DNA of 64,000 nt from JADJLQ01 sp038251405 (GCA_038251405.1 JBBSBH010000005.1:124001-188000), one strand, 5' to 3'. Shown: positions 8,020-17,261, counted from the stretch's first letter. Numbers and translations are program-made. The notes: generated by a model from the sequence alone, not told the origin.

Positions 8020-10476
8020 TTATAATCCTAATGATGCCAAACCTAAACGAATTTCTCCATAGCTATACTCCGCACCAAGATCTTCACGCAGTTGAGTCAT
8101 CGTTTTACTGCTATTATTCATCAAAAACCTGACCAGGTTATCTGCTTTTTCTCCTGACATTATTTTTCGAATATCTATACTGCCGTTTTTCACAAATTGA
8201 ATAAAATGGGTTTCAATAGTAGATACACTCAATTTCCTGGCTTGAGCAATTTCGGGTATAGAAAGTCCTTCTTTAAACAGGGCATAGGAAAGTTTTTGAG
8301 TTTCGCCTTTAACCAATTTTGGATGGAGTACCACATCGATTTTTTGTGATTCTTCATGTAAAGACAGATTATCACTTTCAGAGAATTCTTTTATAATGGA
8401 AATAAGTTGCTCTCCAAATTGCTCCAATTTAATTTTTCCGATGCCATGAATTTTTGATAAATCCAGAAGGTTTCCTGGCAATTCTTCACTAAGGTGTTTA
8501 AGAGTTTTCTGAGAAAGTATTTGGTATCGATTAATTTGACGATCATCAGCCTCGGCATCCCTCCACTCTTTAAGTATCTGATATAAACTTTGATGTCCGG
8601 CCTTGCCCGAAATTGACTCTCCCGGCTTAAAAGAGGTTTTCTTTTTCTTCTCGTTTTTTACATTTTCATAATCAATCGCAGCATTTGCTTTGGCTTGCAA
8701 AAACCGCACTGTTTCAAAACCATTCTTTGTACACGCATCTAATACCATTTTCTTTTCAAAAATGATTCTTCGGTTTACATTTCTGATCTCTTCCAGTGAT
8801 TTTGTGATTTCCTTGTTATCTGTATCCAGATCGATTCTCTCCAAAGGAGTATAAACTAATAAACTAAGCTTGTCAGCCAAATAAACTGATCCTTTTTTAA
8901 TTCTTTCTTGTAACTCTTCATTTTCTTCAGGCAACATATTCCCCTCATAATATGCGGGCAATTGGGTTGCGAACTTCTTTACTACCAGATCTATTCCATT
9001 GTAAAAGTTCTCTATTATAGTCGACATCAGCTGGAGGGGCTCTGCCCCTACTTTTTCCTGGTTAGTGTCCAGGGTAGCAGCCAATCTATGTAATGATTTT
9101 CTAATCGAACTAAAATCAAATAAATCATTTATCCATTCTATTTGTGATTGTCTTTTGGCCGCGTTTAATCCAGACTCATTTAATTCCACTTCTTTCGTTG
9201 CTTCGTTAAAAGTATGAATGGTTTCATCTGATTTTATACTTTCTGATGAAATAGGGCTACTCAGAATAAGTCCCTCGAGTGATTTGCATCTACTCAATGC
9301 GACATATACCTGCCCATGAGCAAAAGAGGCCTGAGCATCTATTATAGCGTGCTCAAAAGTGAGTCCCTGGCTTTTATGAATAGTAATGGCCCATGCCGTC
9401 TTTAGTGGAAATTGAATGAAAGACCCGACGATTTGCTCTGTCATTTCTTTATATTCATTCAAGGTATATTTAATATTCTGCCATTCAGATCTACTTACTT
9501 GTACTTCAAATTCGTCATGGTCGCCCTTCACTGAAATGATTTCATCTTCTATATTACGTATTACTCCCAGCTTGCCATTAAAATAAAGTTTTTCTCTGCC
9601 TGGATCATTTCTAACAAACATCACCTGGGCTCCTACCTTTAATTCGAGATTCGCGTCATTAGGATACATATGTTCTGGAAAATCTCCTGTGATATCAGCT
9701 TTAAAAAAATGCGAATTATCATTCAATTGATCGAGCCTTTCCTTATTGATGGACTGTGCTGAATAATTATGCGTCGTGAGGTGAATATATCCCTTGGTGT
9801 CTTCCGGCTTGAGTTGGTGACGGTATCTTGCATTTAGAAGCTCTACCCCATTTTGATTAAGTTTCTTATCTCTGACTTGATTTAATAAATTAATGAATAC
9901 TTCATCCGATTGCCTATAAATATGAGTGAGTTCAATAGTGATAAAATCACTTTGCTTCAAGGCAAGACTATCAAAAAAATAAATGCTGGAATAATGTTCT
10001 TTCAATAGGTTCCATTCTTGTTCTTTGGCTACAGGTGCAAGTTGGTGTAAGTCTCCAATCATCAGTAACTGGACCCCCCCAAATGGTTTAAATCGATTTC
10101 TAAATTTTCTGAGCACTGCATCAATTGCATCTAACAGATCAGCGCGCACCATACTGATTTCATCTATCACTAATAAATCCAATCCGCGAATGGTTCTAAT
10201 TTTTTCCGAAGAATATTTAAACTCCTTTTTATCGGGTAGGTTGGGAATAAATGGCCCAAAAGATATTTGAAAAAATGAATGAATAGTGACTCCACCTGCA
10301 TTGATGGCAGCCACGCCGGTAGGAGCTACTACAGCGATTCTCTTATTAGAAGATTTCTTCAGGTTTCGAAGAAAAGTAGTTTTACCAGTGCCCGCTTTTC
10401 CCGTAAGGAATATATTTTTATTGGTGAATTGAACATATTCTTCTGCTAGATGAAGTCGGGTATTTAATGTTGACAT
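8020..10476 (-). CDS. PIF1-like DNA helicase with HRDC and C-terminal HTH domains
   Basis: 818-residue superfamily 1B helicase. Walker A GKAGTGKTT is at residues 26-34, Walker B LLVIDEISMV follows about 80 residues later and the UvrD_C_2-like C-terminal motif TAWAITIHKSQGLTF with VYVALSRCKSLEGL about 360-405. Beyond the motor come a linker, an HRDC-like domain (LSKIHGIGKIKLEQFGEQLI, roughly 680-700) and a helix-turn-helix of the HTH_40 kind (GLSIPEIAQARKLSVSTIE and onward, roughly 725-815), as in RecQ C-termini. This domain combination is widespread in Bacteroidetes but little studied; a role in replication or repair of structured DNA is inferred. A good -7 element lies 31 bp upstream. Confidence 0.92.
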   Translation of the reverse strand: MSTLNTRLHLAEEYVQFTNKNIFLTGKAGTGKTTFLRNLKKSSNKRIAVVAPTGVAAINAGGVTIHSFFQISFGPFIPNLPDKKEFKYSSEKIRTIRGLDLLVIDEISMVRADLLDAIDAVLRKFRNRFKPFGGVQLLMIGDLHQLAPVAKEQEWNLLKEHYSSIYFFDSLALKQSDFITIELTHIYRQSDEVFINLLNQVRDKKLNQNGVELLNARYRHQLKPEDTKGYIHLTTHNYSAQSINKERLDQLNDNSHFFKADITGDFPEHMYPNDANLELKVGAQVMFVRNDPGREKLYFNGKLGVIRNIEDEIISVKGDHDEFEVQVSRSEWQNIKYTLNEYKEMTEQIVGSFIQFPLKTAWAITIHKSQGLTFEHAIIDAQASFAHGQVYVALSRCKSLEGLILSSPISSESIKSDETIHTFNEATKEVELNESGLNAAKRQSQIEWINDLFDFSSIRKSLHRLAATLDTNQEKVGAEPLQLMSTIIENFYNGIDLVVKKFATQLPAYYEGNMLPEENEELQERIKKGSVYLADKLSLLVYTPLERIDLDTDNKEITKSLEEIRNVNRRIIFEKKMVLDACTKNGFETVRFLQAKANAAIDYENVKNEKKKKTSFKPGESISGKAGHQSLYQILKEWRDAEADDRQINRYQILSQKTLKHLSEELPGNLLDLSKIHGIGKIKLEQFGEQLISIIKEFSESDNLSLHEESQKIDVVLHPKLVKGETQKLSYALFKEGLSIPEIAQARKLSVSTIETHFIQFVKNGSIDIRKIMSGEKADNLVRFLMNNSSKTMTQLREDLGAEYSYGEIRLGLASLGL

Positions 10477-10506
10477 TAGTTTAAATAATCTAAGTATATG
10501 AAATCA

Positions 10507-10514
10507 CAAATGTA
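10507..10514 (-). promoter_or_regulatory. Candidate -7 element of the helicase gene
   Basis: The minus strand reads TACATTTG, an exact TAnnTTTG match, 31 bp upstream of the helicase ATG. About 22 bp further upstream is TTTA, one mismatch from the -33 box TTTG. It would serve the helicase and possibly the globin gene behind it. Confidence 0.5.
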
Positions 10515-10587
10515 CATTTAGTGTGTCTCGACTATCTAAAAATAATCATTTAATTTCGGTTGTAACCGTTTGTAACCAAATACAAAC

Positions 10588-11358
10588 TTATCCATTCCTC
10601 AATACCTTGGTAAATTCAATTTTACCTTCTAAAGCCAATCTAACAAATTCGTCTTTACTTCCATTTACGATCCACATTTCCACATTATTTGATTGGCAGA
10701 TTCGTGCAGCTTCCAATTTGGATTTTATACCTCCAGTGCCCAAAAACGATACGCTACTTCCATTCTGCAGATATGCAAGAGCGTCAATGTCTTTTACTTC
10801 TTTTATTAGTTTTGCCTGAGTACTAGATTTAGGATCCCCATCATATATTCCATCAATATCAGAGGCCAGTATTAAAAGATCCGCTTTAAGTAATGCAGCT
10901 ACCAGTGCCCCCAGTTTATCATTGTCGCCAAATTTGATTTCATCAGTAGCAATGGTGTCATTTTCATTAATCACCGGAATATAGCCATTAGCAAGAAGGG
11001 TATTGATAGTATCTAACGTATTAGACCGGGACAAATCATTCTCAAAATCGCGATAGGTCAACAAACACTGACCAATCTTAATACTATAATCATTGAATAC
11101 TTCCTGATAAAATCGCATCAGTACGGGCTGGCCAATGGCAGCCAAAGCTTGCTTTACAGCAATGGCATTCCCCCTGGTAAGCTCTATATAATGCTTGGCT
11201 GCAGCAATAGCTCCGGATGTAACGATCACGATTTCATGATCATCCATCAAGGCATTTATTTGCCGGGCCAAGTCTTCGAGTTTACCCCTGGAAATTTTTG
11301 AAGTTCCCTGAGTAAGGGTGGTACTTCCCAGTTTTATTACGATTCGCTTTTTAGTCAT
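10588..11358 (-). CDS. proB: Glutamate 5-kinase
   Basis: First step of proline synthesis: ATP-dependent phosphorylation of glutamate to gamma-glutamyl phosphate. The 256-residue product is an amino-acid-kinase domain with IVIKLGSTTLT at the N-terminus, VTSGAIAAAKHYIEL, INENDTIATDEIKFGDNDKL and DIDGIYDGDP. It lacks the C-terminal PUA domain of the E. coli enzyme (about 367 residues), which is usual for the short Bacteroidetes form and may change feedback inhibition by proline. It starts 4 bp after the proA stop, so the two form a proA-proB operon, in the reverse of the common proB-proA order. Confidence 0.96.
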   Translation of the reverse strand: MTKKRIVIKLGSTTLTQGTSKISRGKLEDLARQINALMDDHEIVIVTSGAIAAAKHYIELTRGNAIAVKQALAAIGQPVLMRFYQEVFNDYSIKIGQCLLTYRDFENDLSRSNTLDTINTLLANGYIPVINENDTIATDEIKFGDNDKLGALVAALLKADLLILASDIDGIYDGDPKSSTQAKLIKEVKDIDALAYLQNGSSVSFLGTGGIKSKLEAARICQSNNVEMWIVNGSKDEFVRLALEGKIEFTKVLRNG

Positions 11359-11362
11359 AAAT

Positions 11363-12556
11363 TTATTCTCTTATCTGGCCATCTCCATACACATACCACT
11401 TATTGGTCACGAGGTGATCGAGACCCAGAGGTCCTCTGTGATGCAATTTATCAGTACTTATGGCTAATTCGGCACCTAATCCAAATTGTCCGCCATCAGT
11501 ATATCTTGATGATGCATTATGGATCACAGATGCAGCGTCTACTTCTTCCATAAATTTCGCCGCCGAAAAATTATCTTCTGTTAATATTACAGCCGTATGC
11601 CCTCCTGAATATTTATTAATCACTCCAATGGCTTCATCCAATGAATCTACCAAAGAAAACATAATTTTTTTAGAAAGAAATTCTTCGTACAAGATATTTT
11701 CATCATCATTGATCGGTATTCCTATCATACTTATTTTTGAAAAAGTACTATCTGCCATTACCTCGCATTCTGAGTCAATCAATTTTTGACTTACTCTTTT
11801 AATAAATGACTGATAATCCGGAAGGTTTTTATTGAAAAGTACTTTATCTGTAGCGTTGCAAACACTTATTTTATTCAATTTGGAGTTATAAATAATCTCT
11901 ACACTTTTATCCAAATCTGCATCCTCGTGTACATAAATAAAATTATTACCCCTACCACTCACCAATACCGGTGCTGAGGCTAGAGACTTTACCATTTCTA
12001 TCAATCCATCACCACCCCGGGGTACTATTAAATCTATTTTCTTTTTAGAAGATCGTAAAAGGTCATTAGTTTGCTCCCTGCTGTAATCAAGATATTGAAT
12101 CAAATCGGTTTTTAGATTATTTTCCATTAACGCCTGTTGCCAAAGTGATACCAAAAATAAATTAGAGTTTCTGGCTTCTTTGCCACCTTTTAAAAGTATT
12201 TTACTACCCGCTTTAAATGCCAATGCTGCAGCTTCAATAGTTACATCTGGTCTGGATTCGTAAATGATGAGTATGGTACCAAAGGGCGCAGATCTGTTTA
12301 CTATTTTTAACCCTTGCCCATGTTGGTAATGGTATCGCTCTATTCCTACGGGATCTTTTTTACCAATAGTATCAGATAACGATTGGATCATCCCTTTGAA
12401 TTTCTTTTCATCGATCCTCAATCGGTCATACAGCGCTACATCTGAGTTATCTGCCCCAATCATATCATGCTCATTTACAGAAATTAACTCTGCTTTATGT
12501 TGCAGTAGCAAATTGATCATCGAATTTAGTACTTCATTTTTTAGTTCCAAAGCCAT
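11363..12556 (-). CDS. proA: Gamma-glutamyl phosphate reductase
   Basis: Second step of proline synthesis: NADPH-dependent reduction of gamma-glutamyl phosphate to glutamate semialdehyde. Aldehyde-dehydrogenase fold; PFGTILIIYESRPDVTIEAAAL, LKGGKEARNSN, the active-site Cys region KLNKISVCNATDKVL and the C-terminal GAELAISTDKLHHRGPLGL are all family hallmarks. About 397 residues from ATG 12556. The frame could extend to a TTG at 12580, but that codon sits within an exact -7 promoter element, so the ATG (MALELKNEV) is chosen. First gene of the proA-proB operon. Confidence 0.96.
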   Translation of the reverse strand: MALELKNEVLNSMINLLLQHKAELISVNEHDMIGADNSDVALYDRLRIDEKKFKGMIQSLSDTIGKKDPVGIERYHYQHGQGLKIVNRSAPFGTILIIYESRPDVTIEAAALAFKAGSKILLKGGKEARNSNLFLVSLWQQALMENNLKTDLIQYLDYSREQTNDLLRSSKKKIDLIVPRGGDGLIEMVKSLASAPVLVSGRGNNFIYVHEDADLDKSVEIIYNSKLNKISVCNATDKVLFNKNLPDYQSFIKRVSQKLIDSECEVMADSTFSKISMIGIPINDDENILYEEFLSKKIMFSLVDSLDEAIGVINKYSGGHTAVILTEDNFSAAKFMEEVDAASVIHNASSRYTDGGQFGLGAELAISTDKLHHRGPLGLDHLVTNKWYVYGDGQIRE

Positions 12557-12577
12557 CAAGCTATTATTAAAAGTGCA

Positions 12578-12585
12578 CAAAAATA
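12578..12585 (-). promoter_or_regulatory. Candidate -7 element of proA-proB
   Basis: The minus strand reads TATTTTTG, an exact TAnnTTTG match, 21 bp before the ATG at 12556. No clean TTTG -33 box was found at 17-23 bp. It overlaps the alternative TTG start of the long frame. Confidence 0.45.
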
Positions 12586-12695
12586 GTGGTTTACCGGAGT
12601 ATTGATAATTTTATATAATACTAAACCCCAACACCATGACAATTAAAGATTCTGGTAGAGCTTAAAATGCAATTTATTATTCTCAAAAAATGAAT

Positions 12696-14441
12696 TTAAT
12701 TTTGCTCAAAATCATTCACAAAATAACCAGGCCTCACGGAGGCAGACTTCGCTTTCCATTTTTTACTTACAGCGAGCAGATTTTGAGGAGCAAATAGAAA
12801 TATTACCGGTTGGTTTTCATATATAATCTGCTGCAGCGATTGATAGTATTGATTTCTATTTTTACCTGGCTCACTGTACCGTATGAGTTCAATCAGACTA
12901 TCTGATTCATGGTTCATAAAGCCTGTGATATTTTGACCATCATCCGTATAGCTTTTACTATGCCAGGTTGAATATGGATCATCTGGTCCGGGATACTGTA
13001 CTTCGGCAAGAGCTGCAATTTCAAAATTGTGAGCATGAATATCCTGTAACATGATAGGCAATGGCTTCGGTATTACTTCTATTGATACGCCTGCCTGAAT
13101 GGCTTTCTCTTGCATGTGCAAAGCCACTTTTTGTCCGAGTCCACCGGGAGTAGTGTAAAGCCGAAGTTTGAGTTCTTTAGTCTTATTTAAAATCTTTTTG
13201 TCCACTGTGCCATTATGATTGGTGTCAAACCAGCCTGCACTGGCTAAGTCCGCTTTTGCTGCATCAATATCAAATCTAATATCGGACAACTGCTTATTGT
13301 AATAGGTCTTTGATGGTTGGAAGGGAGCATTGATTCGTTCAGCAAAGCCCTGAAACAAACTATTTTTCAATTGATCCAAATCGAGTAGATGTGCCAATGC
13401 CTTCCGGGTATTCACATCATTTAGTAATTCACTTTTATTATTCAGAGCAAAATATACATATCTGTTTGGAGGCCCTTGTAGAAAACTGATTTTATGGACC
13501 AAGGCGGTATCTTCTTGCATATTTTTAAACATCGCTGGACTCAGCTCTGGTACGATATCCAAAGCGCCGTCTTTTAAGGCAATAACGGCATTAGATTCCT
13601 CTGGTATTATCCTGAATATAATCTCATTTGGATAGGCTCTGAAATTTACTGCACTATCTTTATACTTACTGCCCCACCAGTTTGGTTTTCGCTTGAGTCG
13701 CAATATCTGATTAGTAATCCATTGATCTATTTTATACGGACCAGCTCCCGAAGCACCCTCGCGACTTAACGTTGGATTTGAAAATTCATTTGCAAACTGA
13801 GAAGCCATTCTTCCGTAAGTGGAGGCACTGTCTTTGAGCGAGAGTGATTTTAATGAGCTCCAGGGAATATTATTTAAAATAGCCGAGGGGTCGTATAAAT
13901 TTTCCTGTAAAATAAAATTATTGGTAAACGATTGTTCGTCCAAAAAATAATTATCGTCCGTCCAAAAAATAAATTCTTGTGGATTATCCGTTATTTCTAT
14001 ACTATCAATTGATTCTATTACACTTCTTTTGGCACCAGATTCTACAAATGGATTTAATGTGGCTTTCAAAGTAAATACTATATCTCTTGCCGTTATACTG
14101 CTACCATCATCCCATACGGCTTCTGGTCTGATTTTTAGTTTGTAACCAATGATATTTCCATTTATTAAAACTTCTCCCTTTGAAATGGCTAATACGGCTT
14201 TTGATTCTTGCGTGTACGGATCAAAATCCATTACTGGCAAAAAGAGTAAATTTTGAATGGTTGCAGATACTGAAGTTTCTGAAAGCACCGGATTGAGTAA
14301 ATCCGGCTCCCTTGAAATTCTCACGGAAATGACATTATGGTCTTCTGTTTTAATATCACTCCTACAAGATTGAAAAAGAATCAATATTGTAAAAAAGTAG
14401 GCAAAAGTTGGTTTATTAAAAATACACACAGAACAAAACAA
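12696..14441 (-). CDS. ABC transporter solute-binding lipoprotein, family 5 (peptide/nickel/opine type)
   Basis: 581 residues. The N-terminus carries a lipoprotein signal with lipobox LFQSC (Cys26), after which the mature protein begins. The body is an SBP_bac_5 domain: RISREPDLLNPVLSETS, FTLKATLNPF, the conserved GAGPYKIDQW with LKRKPNWWG, and NVNTRKALAHLLDLDQLKNSLFQG. Proteins of this family capture oligopeptides or similar ligands for an ABC importer. No permease or ATPase gene is adjacent, so it stands alone; its partner system, if any, lies elsewhere, or it may act as a binding or sensing lipoprotein. Divergent from the epimerase gene at 14497. Confidence 0.88.
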   Translation of the reverse strand: MFCSVCIFNKPTFAYFFTILILFQSCRSDIKTEDHNVISVRISREPDLLNPVLSETSVSATIQNLLFLPVMDFDPYTQESKAVLAISKGEVLINGNIIGYKLKIRPEAVWDDGSSITARDIVFTLKATLNPFVESGAKRSVIESIDSIEITDNPQEFIFWTDDNYFLDEQSFTNNFILQENLYDPSAILNNIPWSSLKSLSLKDSASTYGRMASQFANEFSNPTLSREGASGAGPYKIDQWITNQILRLKRKPNWWGSKYKDSAVNFRAYPNEIIFRIIPEESNAVIALKDGALDIVPELSPAMFKNMQEDTALVHKISFLQGPPNRYVYFALNNKSELLNDVNTRKALAHLLDLDQLKNSLFQGFAERINAPFQPSKTYYNKQLSDIRFDIDAAKADLASAGWFDTNHNGTVDKKILNKTKELKLRLYTTPGGLGQKVALHMQEKAIQAGVSIEVIPKPLPIMLQDIHAHNFEIAALAEVQYPGPDDPYSTWHSKSYTDDGQNITGFMNHESDSLIELIRYSEPGKNRNQYYQSLQQIIYENQPVIFLFAPQNLLAVSKKWKAKSASVRPGYFVNDFEQN

Positions 14442-14463
14442 TTCTTTATAATTAATTGTTTTG

Positions 14464-14471
14464 CAAAGGTA
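14464..14471 (-). promoter_or_regulatory. Candidate -7 element of the solute-binding lipoprotein gene
   Basis: The minus strand reads TACCTTTG, an exact TAnnTTTG match, 22 bp before the start codon. ATTG occurs about 23 bp upstream, a near match to the -33 box at the long end of the usual spacing. It lies in the divergent gap with the epimerase gene. Confidence 0.45.
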
Positions 14472-14496
14472 TATTCAAAATGGGCAATAAGCTCCA

Positions 14497-15411
14497 ATGG
14501 AAAAGAAAAATATATTAATTGCAGGTGGATCAGGGCTATTAGGTCAGGTGGTTTCGACATTTCTTGAATCAAAAGGATATCTTGTAAGAATCCTCACACG
14601 GCAAATAAAATCTTCTGTTCGAAATGAACAATTCGTATGGGCGCCAAATGCAGATTATATAGATCCCATGGCATTTGAAAATGTTTTTGGAGTGATACAA
14701 CTATCGGGTGAATCCATTGCAGGGAAAAGATGGAATAAAGAGTATAAAGAAAAGATATATAACAGTAGAGTCGGTACCACAAAATTTTTGGTAAAAACCA
14801 TCAATCAATTAGAAACAAAACCTATAGTATTCATATCTACATCTGCCATCGGTATTTATGGAGATAGACCAGGTGAAGTCTTAAATGAAAAGAGCCTCAC
14901 GCATCAAGCTGATTTTTTGGCAAATTTATGTCATGACTGGGAGCTTGAAGCACAGCTCGCTCACTCATCTATTCGCACCTCTATTGTCCGCATCGGTTTG
15001 GTACTTTCTAAGTATGAAGGGATATTGGCAAAAAGTATACTTGCTGCGCGTATGGGATTGGTTCCTGTTTTTGGAAATGGACAACAGATGTATTCCTGGA
15101 TACACGAGCAAGATCTCGCTCGAATAGTTCATACTTTACTTGAGAACAAAAATGCAACGGGGATCACTAACGGGGTTTCACCTAATCCTGTCAGTCAAAA
15201 AGAATTCTCCTATACCTTAGCAAAGCATTTTCATCCATGGCATATTCCGGTACCAGCTCCGAGATTCATGCTTAAAGTGGCTTTGGGAGAATTTGCAGAT
15301 TCGTTGTTTCTTTCCCAAAATATAGTGCCTGCTCATCTTCAGTCCCTGGGCTTTAATTTTGAATTTCCACAATTAAAAAATGCCCTGGAATCATTGATTA
15401 AGAAAGTCTAA
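14497..15411 (+). CDS. TIGR01777-family (YfcH-like) NAD-dependent epimerase
   Basis: 304-residue extended SDR protein. The Rossmann loop GGSGLLG is at residues 10-16, followed by the family patterns VIQLSGESIAGKRWN, STSAIGIYGDRPGE and the C-terminal domain with LPAAP-like PVPAPRFMLKVALGEFAD (DUF1731-type). Homologues are near-universal (E. coli YfcH, eukaryotic SDR39U1) but the reaction is unknown. Its Tyr in the YGDR motif takes the place of the usual YxxxK tyrosine. Transcribed away from the solute-binding protein gene; a decayed gene follows 23 bp downstream. Confidence 0.9.
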   Translation: MEKKNILIAGGSGLLGQVVSTFLESKGYLVRILTRQIKSSVRNEQFVWAPNADYIDPMAFENVFGVIQLSGESIAGKRWNKEYKEKIYNSRVGTTKFLVKTINQLETKPIVFISTSAIGIYGDRPGEVLNEKSLTHQADFLANLCHDWELEAQLAHSSIRTSIVRIGLVLSKYEGILAKSILAARMGLVPVFGNGQQMYSWIHEQDLARIVHTLLENKNATGITNGVSPNPVSQKEFSYTLAKHFHPWHIPVPAPRFMLKVALGEFADSLFLSQNIVPAHLQSLGFNFEFPQLKNALESLIKKV

Positions 15412-15434
15412 ATTGGGTAAAAATTAAGGTTCAA

Positions 15435-15696
15435 ATGGATACTTATAAAAATTGTTAAAATTGCGGTATGCCTTTAAAAAAAGATAAATTAGGTGGCGGT
15501 ACCCATGCAGATGGGTCCAAAAGTAATAAGTTCTGCAGCAAGTGTTATGCGAATGGTATGGTATGTTCGCCAGGCCAGATATAAATGCTAGTCAAATGCA
15601 GGATCTCGTAAAGGGAAAACTGAAAGAAATGGATTTCCGGTGTTTTTAGCCAACTGGTTTACCAAGAGTATTCCAAAATTAGAAAGATGGAAATAG
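15435..15696 (+). pseudogene. Decayed zinc-ribbon protein gene
   Basis: Reading all three forward frames recovers a small zinc-ribbon protein of a type common in Bacteroidetes: MDTYKNC*NCGMPLKKDKL, then GGGTHADGSKSNKFCSKCYA, then a frame change to NASQMQDLVKGKLKEM, then another to GFPVFLANWFTKSIPKLERW, which ends at a TAG at 15694-15696. The first CxxC pair is interrupted by TAA at 15456-15458, where one base change from CAA (Gln) would restore C-Q-N-C. Thus one nonsense and at least two frameshifts separate it from a working gene of about 85 codons. The four cysteines of the zinc site are all still present. The start ATG is at 15435. Confidence 0.85.
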
Positions 15697-15707
15697 ACTT
15701 ACTATTT

Positions 15708-16454
15708 TTACTCATCCATATTTTCAATAGGTGCAATCAGATCCATAGTTTTACTACTTTTTGCTAATAATTCATGCATTTCTTTTACTTCTGCGGTTGT
15801 AAAATATCTCCATTTTCCCAGGGCAATTCCATGAATAGTAAAATGCATAATACGAACCCGCCGTAATGAAGTAACGGAATAATCCAGGGCCTCACACATT
15901 CTTCTGATCTGCCGATTCATACCTTGCACGAGGATGATTTTAAATCGGTGAGGACTCTCTTGTTTTACAATACATTTTTTGGTGACTGTACCTAATATTC
16001 GAACCCCATTTTGCATTTGGTGAATAAACGCTGGTGTAATCAGCTTGTCTACAAGTACTATATATTCTTTTTCATGATTATTTCCAGCCCGTAAAACCTT
16101 ATTTACGATATCTCCATCATTGGTCAGGAAAATTAATCCCTCACTTTTTTTGTCAAGTCTACCAATAGGAAAGATTCTCGATTTAAATTTAATAAAGTCT
16201 ATGATATTAGATTTGTCTTTAAGATCGGTGGTACAAGTAACTCCAATGGGTTTGTTAAATGCCAAATAAATAGTTTCTTTTTGCTTTCGGATCAATTCCC
16301 CATCTAACCGTACCTCATCAGCAGGAGAGGCCCTATTACCTTTTTTTGCGACAATATCGTTGATTGTTACACGCCCCTGCTCAATGAATACATCTGCTTC
16401 TCTTCTGCTGCACAGTCCGCTATCACTTATAAATTTATTAAGACTAATGTCCAT
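15708..16454 (-). CDS. rluF: 23S rRNA pseudouridine(2604) synthase RluF-like
   Basis: Isomerises a uridine of 23S rRNA (U2604 in the E. coli enzyme) to pseudouridine. The 248-residue product has an S4 RNA-binding domain (residues 1-55, LNKFISDSGLCSRREADVFI) and an RsuA/RluB/E/F-type catalytic domain with the signature GRLDKKSEGLIFLTNDGD, catalytic Asp101, and GMNRQIRRMCEALDYSV. The segment KPIGVTCTTD and the tail ALGKWRYFTTAE fit RluF rather than RluB or RsuA. Convergent with the upstream pseudogene; its own promoter element is just upstream. Confidence 0.93.
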   Translation of the reverse strand: MDISLNKFISDSGLCSRREADVFIEQGRVTINDIVAKKGNRASPADEVRLDGELIRKQKETIYLAFNKPIGVTCTTDLKDKSNIIDFIKFKSRIFPIGRLDKKSEGLIFLTNDGDIVNKVLRAGNNHEKEYIVLVDKLITPAFIHQMQNGVRILGTVTKKCIVKQESPHRFKIILVQGMNRQIRRMCEALDYSVTSLRRVRIMHFTIHGIALGKWRYFTTAEVKEMHELLAKSSKTMDLIAPIENMDE

Positions 16455-16458
16455 ATTC

Positions 16459-16466
16459 CAAATGTA
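16459..16466 (-). promoter_or_regulatory. Candidate -7 element of rluF
   Basis: The minus strand reads TACATTTG, an exact TAnnTTTG match, ending 4 bp before the start ATG; TTTA lies 19 bp upstream as a near -33 box. The 5' leader would be very short or absent. Confidence 0.5.
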
Positions 16467-16643
16467 TAAAAGCTCCTTGATTTTTTAAATATTTTTCATG
16501 ATGGTGTCCCAATTTCCAATCCAGGATCGTCTTCTTATCGTATATCGATATGTAACTAATTTTTTAACTCTGGCATAATATAGGAAGGCTTATATTACTG
16601 AAAGTAGTTTATATTTACTTATGTAAAAAACTAAATTTTATAT

Positions 16644-17261
16644 ATGAAAAAAATTTTAATTCCCATTGTCATGCTATTCTTTTTGGGCAATATCTTCGCT
16701 CAGGAAATGATGCACACCCTTGCGAAAGATGAACGGAAATCCGCCATCAAATATATTAAGTGGACTTCCAAAGAAATGAAGAAGACTTTAAAGGGGCTTT
16801 CTCCAGCTCAGCTCAACTTTCATGAAGCCGCTGATAAATGGTCCATTCAGGATTGTCTTTATCATATTGCATTTTCAGAAGGTGCACTTCGAGGCGCTTT
16901 AGATGGTGCTGTTGCAGCACCTGCTGATCCGGCGGCGAAAGCTGAATTGAAAGCTACAGATGAGCAAATAAAGAATGGTGTTACCGATAGGACTAATAAA
17001 GTAAAAACTGCGCCACCTTTCGAACCTCAAAATACAGGGTTCAAATCCTATGACGAAGCTATGACCGCATTTAAAACTAAACGGGCAGCGCTGATAGAGT
17101 TAATAAAAACTACACAAGTGGATCTTCGAAATCACATTGTGAGTCTACCCTTTGGGAATATGGATGCCTATCAAATGGCATTATTCATCGCGGGACACTC
17201 CAATAGACATACCAAACAAATGCAAGAAGTAAAAATGGCTAGTGCTTATCCTAAAAGCTAA
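16644..17261 (+). CDS. Exported DinB-family protein
   Basis: 205 residues. Signal peptide MKKILIPIVMLFFLGNIFAQ, then a DinB_2 four-helix bundle: LKGLSPAQLNFHEAADKWSIQDCLYHIAFSE carries the first metal-ligand His (DCLYHIA) and MALFIAGHSNRHTKQMQEV the second pair (GHSNRH). The three histidines match the DinB/YfiT metal site. The family includes thiol-dependent S-transferases; an exported member is unusual in principle but common in Bacteroidetes. Function unknown. It is followed by a clear terminator. Confidence 0.87.
   Translation: MKKILIPIVMLFFLGNIFAQEMMHTLAKDERKSAIKYIKWTSKEMKKTLKGLSPAQLNFHEAADKWSIQDCLYHIAFSEGALRGALDGAVAAPADPAAKAELKATDEQIKNGVTDRTNKVKTAPPFEPQNTGFKSYDEAMTAFKTKRAALIELIKTTQVDLRNHIVSLPFGNMDAYQMALFIAGHSNRHTKQMQEVKMASAYPKS

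Noticed and set aside
10556..10587. GGTTGTAACC and GTTTGTAACC near the end of proB as a possible regulatory repeat
   Set aside because: Too short and located between a gene end and a promoter of the opposite gene order; no clear structure or T tract.
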